Assembly (NCBI RefSeq): GCF_040183065.1
Contig: NC_091131.1
Span: forward strand, 12,159,800 to 12,223,799
DNA: 64,000 nucleotides
DNA from: Periplaneta americana
Lineage: Eukaryota; Arthropoda; Insecta; Blattodea; Blattidae
Reading direction: 5' to 3'
This document shows, in pieces, positions 36,920-50,353 of the stretch. The notes under the pieces were generated by a model. That model did not search any database, was not told the DNA's origin, and worked only from the letters and a program-made list of their open reading frames with translations. A program made the position numbers and the translations under genes. Each line of letters begins with the position of its first letter. The stretch's first letter is position 1.

Positions 36920-39900
36920 CTTACAAATGGCTTTTAAGGAACCCGAAGGTTCATTGCCGCCCTCACATAAGCCCGCCAGCGGTCCCTATCCTGTGCAAGA
37001 TTAATCCAGTCTCTATCATCATACCCCACCTCCCTCAAATCCATTTTAATATTATCCTCCCATCTACGTCTCGGCCTCCCTAAAGGTCTTTTTCCCTCCG
37101 GTCTCCCAACTAACACTCTATATGCATTTCTGGATTCGCCCATACGTGCTACATGCCCTGCCCATCTCAAACGTCTGGATTTAATGTTCCTAATTATGTC
37201 AGGTGAAGAACACAATGCGTTCAGTTCTGTGTTGTGTAACTTTCTCCATTCTCCTATAACTTCATCCCGCTTAGCCCCAAATATTTTCCTTAGCACCTTA
37301 TTCTCAAACACCCTGAACCTATGTTCCTCTCTCAGAGTGAGAGTCCAAGTTTCACAACCATACAGAAGAACCGGTAATATAACTGTTTTATAAATTCTAA
37401 CTTTCAGATTTTTGGACAGCAGACTGGATGATAAGAGCTTCTCAACCGAATAATAACACGCATGTCCCATATTTATTCTGCGTTTAATTTCCTCCCGAGT
37501 GTCATTTATATTTGTTACTGTTGCTCCAAGATATTTGAATTTTTCCACCTCTTCGAAGGATAAATCTCCAATTTTTATATTTCCATTTCGTACAATATTC
37601 TGGTCATTATAGGGATACGTAACAAGCTGTTTTTTACTTATTTTACCACATCTCATCTTTATGTTGGGAGGTATTTTCTAAATGGTTCAATATTTGTGAA
37701 AGAGTGTATTTTCCTCCTGAACCTCTCAGACATTATGTTTGTAATTAGTAGATTAATATGAACTAATATTAAAATCTATTTTGTCTGACAACATGAAATT
37801 CATTGCTTTGGCTAACAGTTTATGATTCACGAGACCTAACCTAAAAATGTATTTTGTTTGAACACGTAAATGATTAGTACGAATTCCGAAAACAGAATAT
37901 TACCTTGAGTATACTGTAGAGTTGAATTAGAATCAGAACACAACACAACTGAATTATGTACTGGTATTAATATTATTACTGATATTACTAATTAATTATT
38001 AATTATTTTTATTTGGTTATTTTACGACGCTGTATCAACATCTAAGGTTATTTAGCGTCTGAATGAAATGAAGGTGGTAATGCCGGTGAAATGAGTCCGG
38101 GGTCCAGCACCGAAAGTTACCCAGCATTTGCTCGTATTGGGTTGAGGGAAAGCCCCGGAAAAAACCTCAACCAGATAACTTGCCCCGACCGGGATTCGAA
38201 CCCGGGCCACCTGGTTTCGCTGCCAGACGCGCTGACCGTTACTCCACAAGTGTGAACTTACTTACTTACAAATGGCTTTTAAGAAACCCGAAGGTTCAAT
38301 GCCGCCCTCACATAAGCCCGCCATCGGTCCTTATCCTGTGCAAGATTAATCCAGTCTCTATCATCATACCCCACCTCCCTCAAATCCATTTTAATATTAT
38401 CCTCCTATCTACGTCTCGGCCTCCTTAAAGGCCTTTTTCCCTCCGGTCTCCCAACTAACACTCTATATGCATTTCTGGATTCGCGCATACGTGCTACATG
38501 CCCTGCCCATCTCAAACGTCTGGATTTTAAGTTCCTAATTATGTCAGGTGAAGAATACAATGCTTGCAGTTCTGCCACAGGTGTGATTAATTATTATTAA
38601 TACGTTCAGATTTCACAAGCTTAGTTAGGCACTTCCATTTCATCAGATTACTACTACTGCAAACCAAAATTATTGCTGCCAACATAACAGTTACAAATAA
38701 CTGCCAGTTGTATTTGTTAGTACTCCAAACGAAGTTGGTAAAAGAAAATTCAACATCACATCTAGAAAATCACTATAATTCACTGGCAGTATTAGGGGAA
38801 AAATGGTTAGGTTTCACCATTGGGGTAATAAGTAAGCTGATCCGGACTATAGCTTTTTATCAAGACCTTGTTGCGTCATATCGGGCTGTTTAGTGAACTA
38901 TCTAGTTCACTTCAGTAGAAAATGGCCTAAGGTTCTTACTATTAGTTACGGCGCACGCATTTTGTTTCACGACATAACGAATGCCCTATATCTGACGTAA
39001 CATCGCTCTGTGTGTATGTACTGAGCGTTAAACTACAATTTATTTCTTCTGTGTTTCAAAGCAGTTAAAAAAAGTTAGAAATTCTTAGAGTTGCGTCAAC
39101 CAAAACCAACTATTCTTATCGCTACATCAGCAATTATTTCATCGTTATTATCTTGTTTTCTCAATTAGACATTTATTTCAGTGTCGTTTCCAGCTCTGTA
39201 CAGCATTAATTTGCACAACCATGCCCAAGGCGGAACTCGAACCGGCAGCCTACAGTTAACAACGCATTACTTTAAATTTAGGCCTTAACTGTTGAGAACT
39301 ACAGCCGTCCGACACAGCAAGATACGTACTGTACTGCTCGCGCCATCTATGGTAGGAAAACAGAAGTTCGAAATTGGATTCACAACCTTTGGATTATGAC
39401 GTAAACCTACTGTCCGACCGAGTGATCTTGTCGCATATCGGTTTCTCCTACCCGTTTCTGCTGGCCTCTCTGTACTGTTATTGCAAGTTATCTTGAACTT
39501 CCTGAGCTGGGACAGAGGGGCAGAGGGAAGGACGTGAGTGGAGCCAACTGAGTTGTTTGCGCATGCTCCGCATCATAATCTCTTGTCAAGAAACATAGAA
39601 CTATTCCTTCACTGCGTACCAGTAATGTTAACATGGAGCAGCAACCACTGGGTAGTAATTATGGTGAAATCACACCACCGCGGAGAAAAAGTAACGCTGT
39701 TATCCACAGCGGAGAAAGAGAAATTATCGCAAATATAATCAAGTGTTGCGAGGAGGAAAAATTAAGCAAATGTTTGCTGGAACCTCTTGATAAGGAATAT
39801 GAGAGAGCGGCTAAATACTCTGGCAAAAGTATTAGTTCCGTGAAGAGAGCTAAGAATAATATTGAATTACAACCGAATGAACCTCACACTACTCCGGGAA

Positions 39901-42021
39901 AGAATAAGTATGTAATAATAAGAAATTATTGCTATAATAGTTATGTACAATAGTGTGTGTACTGTGAGCGACATAATGAATTACTGTTGTAAGTTATTAT
40001 TTTGTTATAGTTTGCAAAACACATTACTTCATTTCAGAATTAGGACTTGTGTAAAGTTGAATTGGACCAATTCGATCAAGATGTCATTCGGGATACAATC
40101 GAAGAATTCTATCTTGTTCAGAAAGTAGTACCTACGATTAAGAAGATAATTCCGAATGGATGATGCCATTGACGAAATAATAATTAATTTTGGACCACGC
40201 GATGAAGACGATGACGATGATGGCAGCAATGATAGGGATATGGATTTTGTATAATTCAAAAACGGGCTCTTAAGTGTTGTCGGAAAAATTCACCATTAAA
40301 ATGGGACACACTCACGGACAGGAGAACGCGAATTCGATTATGCGCTCTGTTCAAAACATACAGAGGTGAGCCTGCCTGGAGAGAAATAAAAAATAGGTTG
40401 CAGCCGCCAAATCACTCTTCAAGGAACGACCACTCATATAAATTAAGGGAAAGAAGGCAGAGGACGGACACTGGAAAGTTTTCTTTTCTCAATCGTACTA
40501 TCAGGGACTGGAATGCTTTACCTGCAGACTTACTAAAGGCTTTACCAACAACCAAAAATGTATTTAAAAATAGGCTTAAGGACCTTACTAATAGACGGTA
40601 ATAATACACAGTATTTAAAGGGTGTAATTGATATGTTGTTATTGAAGTGTTGTATCAGTGAAGAATTATGTTGCGTCAGTGAAGTGTGTTGTATCAGTGA
40701 AGAAGTATGTCGTGTCAGTGAAGTGTGCTGTGTAAGTGAAACGTGTTCCTTTCAGTGAAGCTTTATACAGGGACATCACTTTATTTTTACCAACATTTTT
40801 AACATTAACCTGGCTATACTCGGAAACACTGTTGCCCCCTTCCATTACAGGAGTTTGATGTTACTAGTGCAATATGTAAACAAATCATTTTACTAGGTAT
40901 AGGAGGAGAGAAAAGTAGTATATCCATTTATGTTGTAGGGAATTACGATATTACGATTTTCAGTTTGATTATCACTTTTACGGAATTTATCAAAATACAG
41001 TAGAGTAGTAACATTTTTTTTCAAAAACTCAACTTTTCAGGCGACTATGTTCGTTATGTAATGTCTACTTTATTTAGCATATTAATTATTGATGTTAACA
41101 TACAATATAGAGAGTGCATTTAAATTGAGGGGGTCATAAGTAAAGGGCTGTAAGTGCACTTAAGTTACTTTTGAGAAAATGGGGTTTAAATATTTAAGCT
41201 TTCGTAAAATCGATGAAATTTTTTATTTAAATTTTAATGTGTGATGCGATTAAAATATCCCTTTGCCACTAAAATTTTAGATACTTTTGCTTACACTGGA
41301 TGCACTTAACTCATGTTATTACAAAGGTCACTAGCATTCCTTTGCTTGTAGCCACCTCAATTCAAAAAAAGCTAATCTGAATTTTTAAACAAGCTGTTGA
41401 AAATGGTTGCCGTTCATTACAATGCAGGCTTCAATTCAGTACGCATATTATTAAAAGCATTTTGAAGCATATTCTCTGAAATGGAATTTATCGTTTCTTG
41501 AATATAATTTTTAGTACGATATTATTAATATAGGTTCTTTCTTCTATAGAAAACGCAATCATATTTCTGAAACACACTATACACTGCAGTGTTTACTTCA
41601 CTGCTTGAAGACTTCGAATGCAACAGCGGCCGTAAGTTTGTGTGTCTGACGGGAGCAAGGACATTAGTGAAGGGGTGAGAGTGAAGTACATTCAGAAATG
41701 CAGGTACAATAAAAATGCAAGTAAAATTAAATGATGTCCCTGTAGTTTATAGTGGCAGTGCATAGTATTTGAACAGTGAAATGTTTTTGAAGTGTTAGTG
41801 AAATCAGGATAGAATCAGTGAAATGTGTCGTAGTTCCATTGCAGTGAGTGAGTTGACAGCGAAATGAGTGTAATTTGAAAGATACTTGTGCAGATATGAA
41901 CATATCATACTCGTGGGTTTTAGTTCGATCTTAGTTTTAAGATACAAATTATATTTATTTCAAATGTTATTTTAAGTGATAGTTTCATTTAATTTAGTAT
42001 ATTCCCTGTTGTTGTTGTTGT

Positions 42022-42056
<35 letters not shown>

Positions 42057-45000
42057 AGCATTAATTATTAGTATTATTATTAATTGTATTTTAATTAATA
42101 AGTTTATTATTGTCATTATTGAGTGTAATTAGTTACCACTGCCACCGGGTATATACCCACTGCAGTGTGAATAAATACATACATACATAATTGTAAATTA
42201 ATGTAAATTCAAATAATAAAACTGTAAAATATTGTTATAAGAATATGTGCAGTACATATCAGCTGTAGATGTAAGTCATGTAGGCCTATATAATATATAG
42301 ACATAGCTGTAGTAACTCCGCCATTGCCGGTCCCCAGCCCGGATGAGAGAGGAGGAGTGTACACACGATTATATTTAAATACTTACTCATTAAAGGTTAA
42401 TTAAAACCTGCTACGAAACCATGTTCTCCTCCCAAAACCGAAGTGTCGTGAGATGATGATGTCCGTATTGAACCAAGTTATTTTACAGTAGAGAGCCGTG
42501 AAGTGAAAGAACCAACGTTTTCTGAAAAGAGTCACGTTACCCGAGGGAGGGGCATCCTTGCCGTGCCGTTACGTTGATGAGTACACGCAGTACCGAGCAG
42601 TTCGAAAGACAGACTTAGGGGATGTAAGGTTCAAGATGACTTGCAATAACAGTAAAAGCTAGTATCTGGGATGTTAGCCTCTTTCCTGAAAATATTTGCT
42701 ATTGCGTACGTAATACAGTGTGATCCGTTTGGGAAGATATAAAATAAAAAAGTTATAAAAAGAGAACTGCTACTATTTATTGTTAAATAATTTGTACATG
42801 CATTCTAGAAGAATGGGGGTTTTGAATAATTTCGAGGGAAAAATTGTTCCGGAGCCGGGTATCGAACCCGGGACCTTTGGTTTAACGTACCAACGCTCTA
42901 CCACTGAGCTACTCGGGAACTCTAACCGACACCGATCCAATTTTTCCCTCTATATCCACAGACCTCAAAGTGGGCTGACAACCGTCAAGCAACCAACTTC
43001 GAGTGCACACTAACTCCGTGTGACTTAAATTGTGGTTTTCTGTTAACGAACAGTGACGTGTATTATGCAAATCAAGATTTCAGGTATAACTCCCTGTAAA
43101 GTTGATTTGAATAATTTCGAGGGAAAAATTGTTCCGGAGCCGGGTATCGAACCCGGGACCTTTGGTTTAACGTACCAACGCTCTACCACTGAGCTACTCG
43201 GGAACTCTAACCGACACCGATCCAATTTTTCCCTCTATATCCACAGACCTCAAAGTGGGCTGACAACCGTCAAGCAACCAACTTCGAGTGCACACTAACT
43301 CCGTGTGACTTAAATTGTGGTTTTCTGTTAACGAACAGTGACGTGTATTATGCAAATCAAGATTTCAGGTATAACTCCCTGTAAAGTTGATTTGAATAAT
43401 TTCGAGGGAAAAATTGTTCCGGAGCCGGGTATCGAACCCGGGACACACACGGAGTTAGTGTGCACTCGAAGTTGGTTGCTTGACGGTTGTCAGCCCACTT
43501 TGAGGTCTGTAGATATAGAGGAAAAAATTGGATCGGTGTCGGTTAGAGTTCCCGAGTAGCTCAGTGGTAGAGCGTTGGTACGTTAAACCAAAGGTCCCGG
43601 GTTCGATACCCGGCTCCGGAACAATTTTTCCCTCGAAATTATTCAAATCAACTTTACAGGGAGTTATACCTGAAATCTTGATTTGCATAATGGGGGTTTT
43701 GTCCAAATTAGACGTTAACTTGCCCACTATTGCGAACACGACACAATTCATATATTGAGGCTAATTCCTACCATGTGTGGTCTAACATCTCAGAGGTAAC
43801 TTTCTTAAAAACTGAGAGAATCTTTGCTCTGAGATCATGACTATCCCTGGGTCGCTGTGAATACACATCATTCTTCACGAAACCCCAGAGAAAGAAATTG
43901 GATGATATCAAGTCTGGGGAATTTGGAGGCCACATAATTGGCCTCCTCGACCACACCAGTTGTTACCAAATGTGTCATCCAGATAATCACGGACGTCTGT
44001 TACCCAATCAGGTGATGCACCATCCTGTATATAATAGTTCCCTAACGTATATTTTTAATGTAAATAAATAAATTGTTCTTATTAAAAAAAAGAGTAACTA
44101 AATAATCAGTTAAAACGGAGGTACCTGACTGCGCTGAGGTCAATGTTGCCCAAACCGTGCAGCGTTGCATTCTTCAGGTTGAGGCTCATGGTGACTGGTC
44201 TGCCCACTCCTTCTTCTACTTTGATGTTGCTGATCACGAGGGGGTCCAGGGGCATGAGGCCTAACTCGGGAATTCCTGGATCAACCAACAAAAATCAGCT
44301 GCAAACAGGATTTGTTTTGGTCGCTCTATGTTGCCCAAACCCAAAAACCCTTTCTCGTGAAACACAAGTGAAACTATGTAAAACCCAAAAACTGACGCTG
44401 TGATCAAGAGTTGAAAATATTCTAAGATTCATTTGGTGTAATGATAATACCATATTTTCGTGCGTAATTTTCGCATTATTTTTCTTCTTTTTGGAAAATA
44501 AAAAATTGGGGTGCGTAAAATATGTGGATTTCTTTTAGTGAAGGGTTAACCTGAGTTTATTTTAATACGTCTTATGATTGAAGATATTTAAGTTGTGTCA
44601 GTATTCTATTTAAATGTTGTGATTGTTTAAAGTTTTCATTATCCTGATTAATCAATAATTAAATTTATTGTAATCGATCATAATGAACGCGTTGTATATG
44701 CTTATATCATACTTAGTCATTAGTTTCTAACTGAGGAAGTTATAGAAAGTAATTAATTGATAGTTGATCCATGCATACTTGATGCAAATGTTGTGAAACC
44801 ACTGTCCAGATACCTGTTAAGAACAGTAAAATAAATATTTATGAAAAGAAAACTCATGCCATACTTAACGCTGTTGCATAAAATACGCGAGAGTCTATTC
44901 AAGTAAGCTTAAATATTAGGGTCCGCAAAATACACTGGGGCACACATTACGAGAGCAAAACGAATACCTCTCTGCGTGTCTGTCAGTCTTATGTATGATT

Positions 45001-48000
45001 TTAATTGGTTATTTTACGACGCTATATCTACTGCTATGGTTATCTAGCGTCTGAGTGAGATGAAGGTGATAATACCAGAAAAATGAGTCCGGGGTCGAGC
45101 GTCGAAAGTTACCCAGCATTTGCTCTTAATGGGTTGAGGGAAAACCCCGGAAAAATCTCAACCAAGTAAATTGTTCCAACCACGATATTTATGTATGTAT
45201 GTATGTATGTATGTAGTCCACACCTGTGGAGTAACGGTCAGCGCGTCTGGCTGCGAAACTAGGTGGCCGGGGTTCGAATCCCGGTCGGGGCAAGTTACCT
45301 GGTTGAGGTTTTTTCCGGGGTTTTCCCTCAACCCAATACGAGCAAATGCTGGGTAATTTTCGGTGCTGGACCCTGGATTCATTTCACCGGCATTATCACC
45401 TTCATATCATTCAGACGCTAAATAACCTAGATGTTGATACAGCGTCGTAAAATAACCCAATAAAATAAAAATAAATGTATGTATGTATTGTTATTTTAGT
45501 ATGTTATTTTACGACGCTTTATCAACATCTTAGGTTATTTAGCGTCTGAATGAGATGAAGGTGATAATGCCGGTGAAATGAGTCCGGGGTCCAGCACCGA
45601 AAGTTACCCAGCATTTGCTCATATTGGGTTGAGGGAAAACCCCGGAATAAACCTCAACCAGGTAACTTGCCCCGACCGGGATTCGAACCCGGGCCACCTA
45701 GTTTCGCGGCCAGACGCTCTGACGTTATTCCACAGGTGTGGACTGTATGTATGTATGTATGTATGTAAATTTTTTTAAATATTATGTTTTATTTAACGAC
45801 GCTGGAGGTTATAGCAGCGCCACTGGTGTGCTGGAATTTTGCCTCGCAGGAGTTCTTTTACATGCCAGTAAATCTACTGACATGAGCCTGTCGCATTTAA
45901 GCACACTTAAATGCCATCGACCTGGCCCGGGATCGAACACGCAACCTCGGACATAGAAGGGCAGCGCTATACCAACTGCGCCAACCAGGCCGACTGTATG
46001 TATGTGTGCATTTGTTATACAGGGTGGAAGTGAAATAAATCCAGCAGATTGAAAGAAACCATAGGGTACACTTAAACTAATAGAAAATCTATATTACGTT
46101 TTTTTTTTTTGGGGGGGGGAGTGTTGGTAACTCTATAGCATCTATTAGATGCTTTATGGTTGTGCTAACAGATGGAGTTACTTGTCAACAATGTGACGCT
46201 GAAACGTGTGTTCAGGTTACTGCCCAACGACAGTCCTGATGTATTTTTATATTTTTGGTTAATTAATATTAACCCGGCACACTCACAATCACACTCACAC
46301 ACATTCATACAAATTTCCAAACTCTAGACACCCAGGGAATTCTTCTTCAAGAAAAATTCACCGACAGCCCAGCCCGGGAATCGAATCCGGGACCTCCAGA
46401 TCTGTAAGCCAGCATGCTGACCAACAGACCGCGGAAGCAGTCAAAATATTACGTTTTGTGATTAAAAGCACTGTTGATTAGAAAATTAAGTTTGAAGTGT
46501 CAGCAGTCTGGCAACATCGCCGCTAACACACTCTGCTCGTGATACAGATGTAAGAGGTCAACGAACTCAGTGAGTCTCGGTAGGAGAGCTGCTCTTTATC
46601 TCGACTTTGCCATTGTTCGCTTCGTGCAATGGCTTGGAATTAGAGATTTTTAAAATCAAATTTACACGAAAAGCGTCCACGCTATTGAAATACGCCAAAG
46701 AGATAAATTATTCTTTATTAGATTTTCTATCGATATGGACAAAAAATCACGATCCTACTCTCAATAGTTACCGAATAAGAGGTTGTTAAACGTTTGGGTA
46801 AATAGTACATTATGCAACGAGCCTATAATGAAGGTAATTAAGAAGTGAGTATGGATATTTATGAAACGAGCGCAAGCTCGTTTCATAATTTTCATACGAG
46901 CTTCTTAATTACCATTATAGGCGAGTTTCATACGACTTTTTATGCTCGACCATATTTCTAACTTGATATTATTAATTTTATTTGTATCTGACCTTGACCA
47001 ATGTCCCTATGTTGTGAGATGTGCGCAGACGCGAAAGTATTGATTTTTTCCGAGGAACAGATGTGCACATTGACCTTGCTAGGCCATAAGAACCTACAGA
47101 GATAACATTGACATTAAATTAGACATTGAAAAACGAGATGACAAATTGAATTTATTTGAATATTATTTACAATTAACGCTAATTATTATAGTAACAGAAC
47201 GTACCCTTCTGCGACAGTATTGGATTTCCAGCCTCCGTGACTTTTCGCTAATTCTCTCTCGATTGCATATCCGAGAATAATCGATACTTGCGGTTTTATA
47301 ACGGTAGAAAGCTGACCTGTCATTGGCTGAACAGTTGTAACCTGAGTCGTCATTGGCTGAAAGACCTGACCTTTAATGAGTAGGTGTACTTTAATGAAAT
47401 GCATTAAAGGTCTGCTACCAGGTGTATAATTACTACATTTCGGCATGGTCGAGCATAAACATTTTTATTAAACTATGAACTTTCCACCAATATGATATTA
47501 TAGTTTTTGTTACATACAACATGAACTATTGCTCTGAAAATCTGCAAGGCTGTTTCACTTCCACCCTGTAAGTAGACTACACTATTCTTATGAGGAAAAA
47601 AAATGCAGCAGTTGTTTCGAGTTGAAATAAGAGTTGATACTGACCCTCCTTCATCTGGGTTATTGCATCTCGGATGGCTTCATACAGGCACGTGTTGAGG
47701 TCGGGATCATTTCGCCTGCAGCGCTTGAAGGTCTCCGCTGTGAACATGAAAGAAAAAGTATCAGCACGTCTGCATTTTGATGTCTAATCAAAGGTTGGAA
47801 CGTACCGCATGCTGTAAAAAACATCGGTGAATAACCGCTAGGTCATTGGTCACGTGACGATGAGGATTTCGACTAGTTTTTCTGGATGCACTTTTGAACG
47901 CATTAAAGCAGCGGTGGCGAAAATGTAATCGTACGCCGAGCCACTCTGTAACCTGCAACATGCATAACACCTATGGAGGGAGGCGGACACCCGAAGGGGA

Positions 48001-48504
48001 AGTGAAGCAACTGTCTGACTTATTAACGGATTTTCACTTTCCTTACGTCAAGCACTTAAATATAATTTTATACAGTATAAGGCTACAAACTAATGTTTAG
48101 TACGTGTAACGAAGAAAGAAATGAACATTATCACAACCTGAAATTAACTGTCTTCAGAATGTCTCTGCGACAAAGTTTCAAAATCAGGAATTACGTCACT
48201 TACTGCCAGTCGTAGTTGATCACGAAGGTATTTGTCTGTCAGTCGTGATCTAAATTTGGTTTTTACTATTTTCATTGTTGAAAATAATTTTTAACAAACG
48301 TAAGTTGTAGCGAACATGGCTTCAACAGAGCAAGCGAAAGAACGAAGCTTCGGATATTTATTTTTTGGCAAAGATTTGAAAGTTCAACATTTGTCAAGTC
48401 CTTACATCTAGCTTTCATTTGACATCACATTGTAAATCAGTGAGTTCAAATTGAAGAGCTAACCACATTATTCGTACATCTGCTGAAAAAGGTCGACGTA
48501 CAGA

Positions 48505-48546
<42 letters not shown>

Positions 48547-50310
48547 TGATGATGATGGTGATGATGATAACAACAATAACACTTAACCTTTTAATGTTTC
48601 ATCAGTAACATGTAGTATAATGCCGTTTTATGTTATACAACCGTTTTCCTCGTAATACTTGTGAACATATCATACATTTAATATTCTCATCAGATTGACA
48701 GCAAAAAAATGCGTCCTCCCATCCTACTTGGAACTTTCGTACATGGTTTCGAGAGAGACATATGCCACTCGCAGGTCAGAGACAAATACAAATGGAACGG
48801 AGTTTGACTCCAGTGAGTGAGAGGGTGAGGGTTGGCGGAGGTTAGAAGCAAGCGAAATGCACAGCTATACTGCGAGCCACAATGTCTCGCGAGTCACGTT
48901 CTCGCCACGGCTGCATTAAAGGCATGAAGTTGGCGCAAGTTTTGAGGTTAAATCATATTAGAAGACACTTTAATGAACAAAGGTAATACTTATTGGTATA
49001 AACATTACCAATTAATTATTTTACTTGCCATTTCAAGATTTGTCACGGTTTTTTTTTTGTTTTTTTTTGTTTTTTTGTTTTCAATGTCGTTATGTTTCGT
49101 TTTATTAAGTTTATATTCAATTTTACAAAATTCAGCCACAAACCGGATGTAAACTAATTACAAATTCATGATTAAAAATCAAACCTCAAACGAGATTCAC
49201 AACATGGCGTCCGATTCTTCATCAAAACATTCCTCACCTCAGATTTTTCGCGTGTTCAGCAGACGCTAGGTCATTGATTAGTAATCGATATGTTCTGTTG
49301 AGTGCGGTCATTGGCACATTCAATGACGTGATTATGGGTGACAGACGCAATAAATTATCCGTCAATTAAATCATGAGGTATTCCTTTTTTTTTTTTTTTT
49401 CCTTTGTAAGGAGGAGGGACTCAAAATCCAGTACCCAGCCTTAAATGGATTTATTGTGCCTTATCAGTCTTTCACCTCGGAATGTTTGTTGAACCCCGAA
49501 CGGCTGGTTTCTTTGTAGGTAACGTGACTCAGGTACATTTTATTTAATTGTTTATTTAATTATACTTAGTAATTATTTGCTTAATTATTTACTTATTTAA
49601 TTATATATTTACTTAATTAGTTATTTATTTATTTACTTGTGTGTTTATTTATTAAATTGTTTATTTAATTATTTATTTACTTATTTATTTGTTTAGTTAA
49701 TATTTACTTATTTATTTACTTATGTATTTATTTGCTTAATTAATTATTTACTAACTTAATTAATTATTTATTTACTTATTTAATTACATATTCAATTATT
49801 TCATTATTTACTTATTTATATAATTATTTACTTATTCATTTACTTTATGCAGGTATTTATTTGTTTGTTTAATTATTTAGTAACATATTTAGTTAATTAT
49901 TTAATATTGATTTATTTATTTATTTACTTCTTTATTTATTTACTTAATTATATACTTGGTTATTTATTTATTTATATATTTACTTAATTATTTTCTTACT
50001 CAATTATTTACTTCATTATTTATTTACTTATTTATTTACTTACTTATTTATTTATATGTTTACTTATTTACGTATTTATTTATTTATTTCGTTATTTACT
50101 TACTTCCTTATTTACTTGCTTATTTACTTGCTTGTTTATTTTGTTATTTAAATATTTACTTACTTATTCAATTATTTAATTATTTACTTGGTTATTTATT
50201 AATTTACATATTTACTTAATTATTTCCTTACTTAATTATTTCGTTAATTATTTATTTACTTATATACTTAATTATTTACTTAGTTATTTAGATGTTATTT
50301 ATTTACGTAT

Positions 50311-50353
<43 letters not shown>

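Larger units (their letters stand above)
46018..47570. mobile_element. TIR element with large cruciform, TA-flanked
   Basis: Ends CAGGGTGGAAGTGAAA (46020 on) and TTTCACTTCCACCCTG (to 47568), flanked by TA, as for Tc1/mariner-type elements. It contains a strong hairpin (46823-46920), a SINE (46255-46437), and a minus-strand frame of 86 codons at 47186-47446 starting MPKCSNYTPGSRPLMH with no recognised relative. It ends 75 bp from the exon 2 donor of the takeout-like gene. Confidence 0.7.

Noticed and set aside
42850-43230. tRNA genes (GTAGCTCAGT...GGTTCGATACC)
   Set aside because: Units repeat with 285-bp period, sit in a retroposed block, have C33 and an acceptor mismatch. SINE heads are more likely than working tRNA genes.
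49956-50219. Hydrophobic frame that looks like a membrane protein
   Set aside because: It is the TTTA satellite; Leu, Ile, Phe and Tyr come from the repeat.
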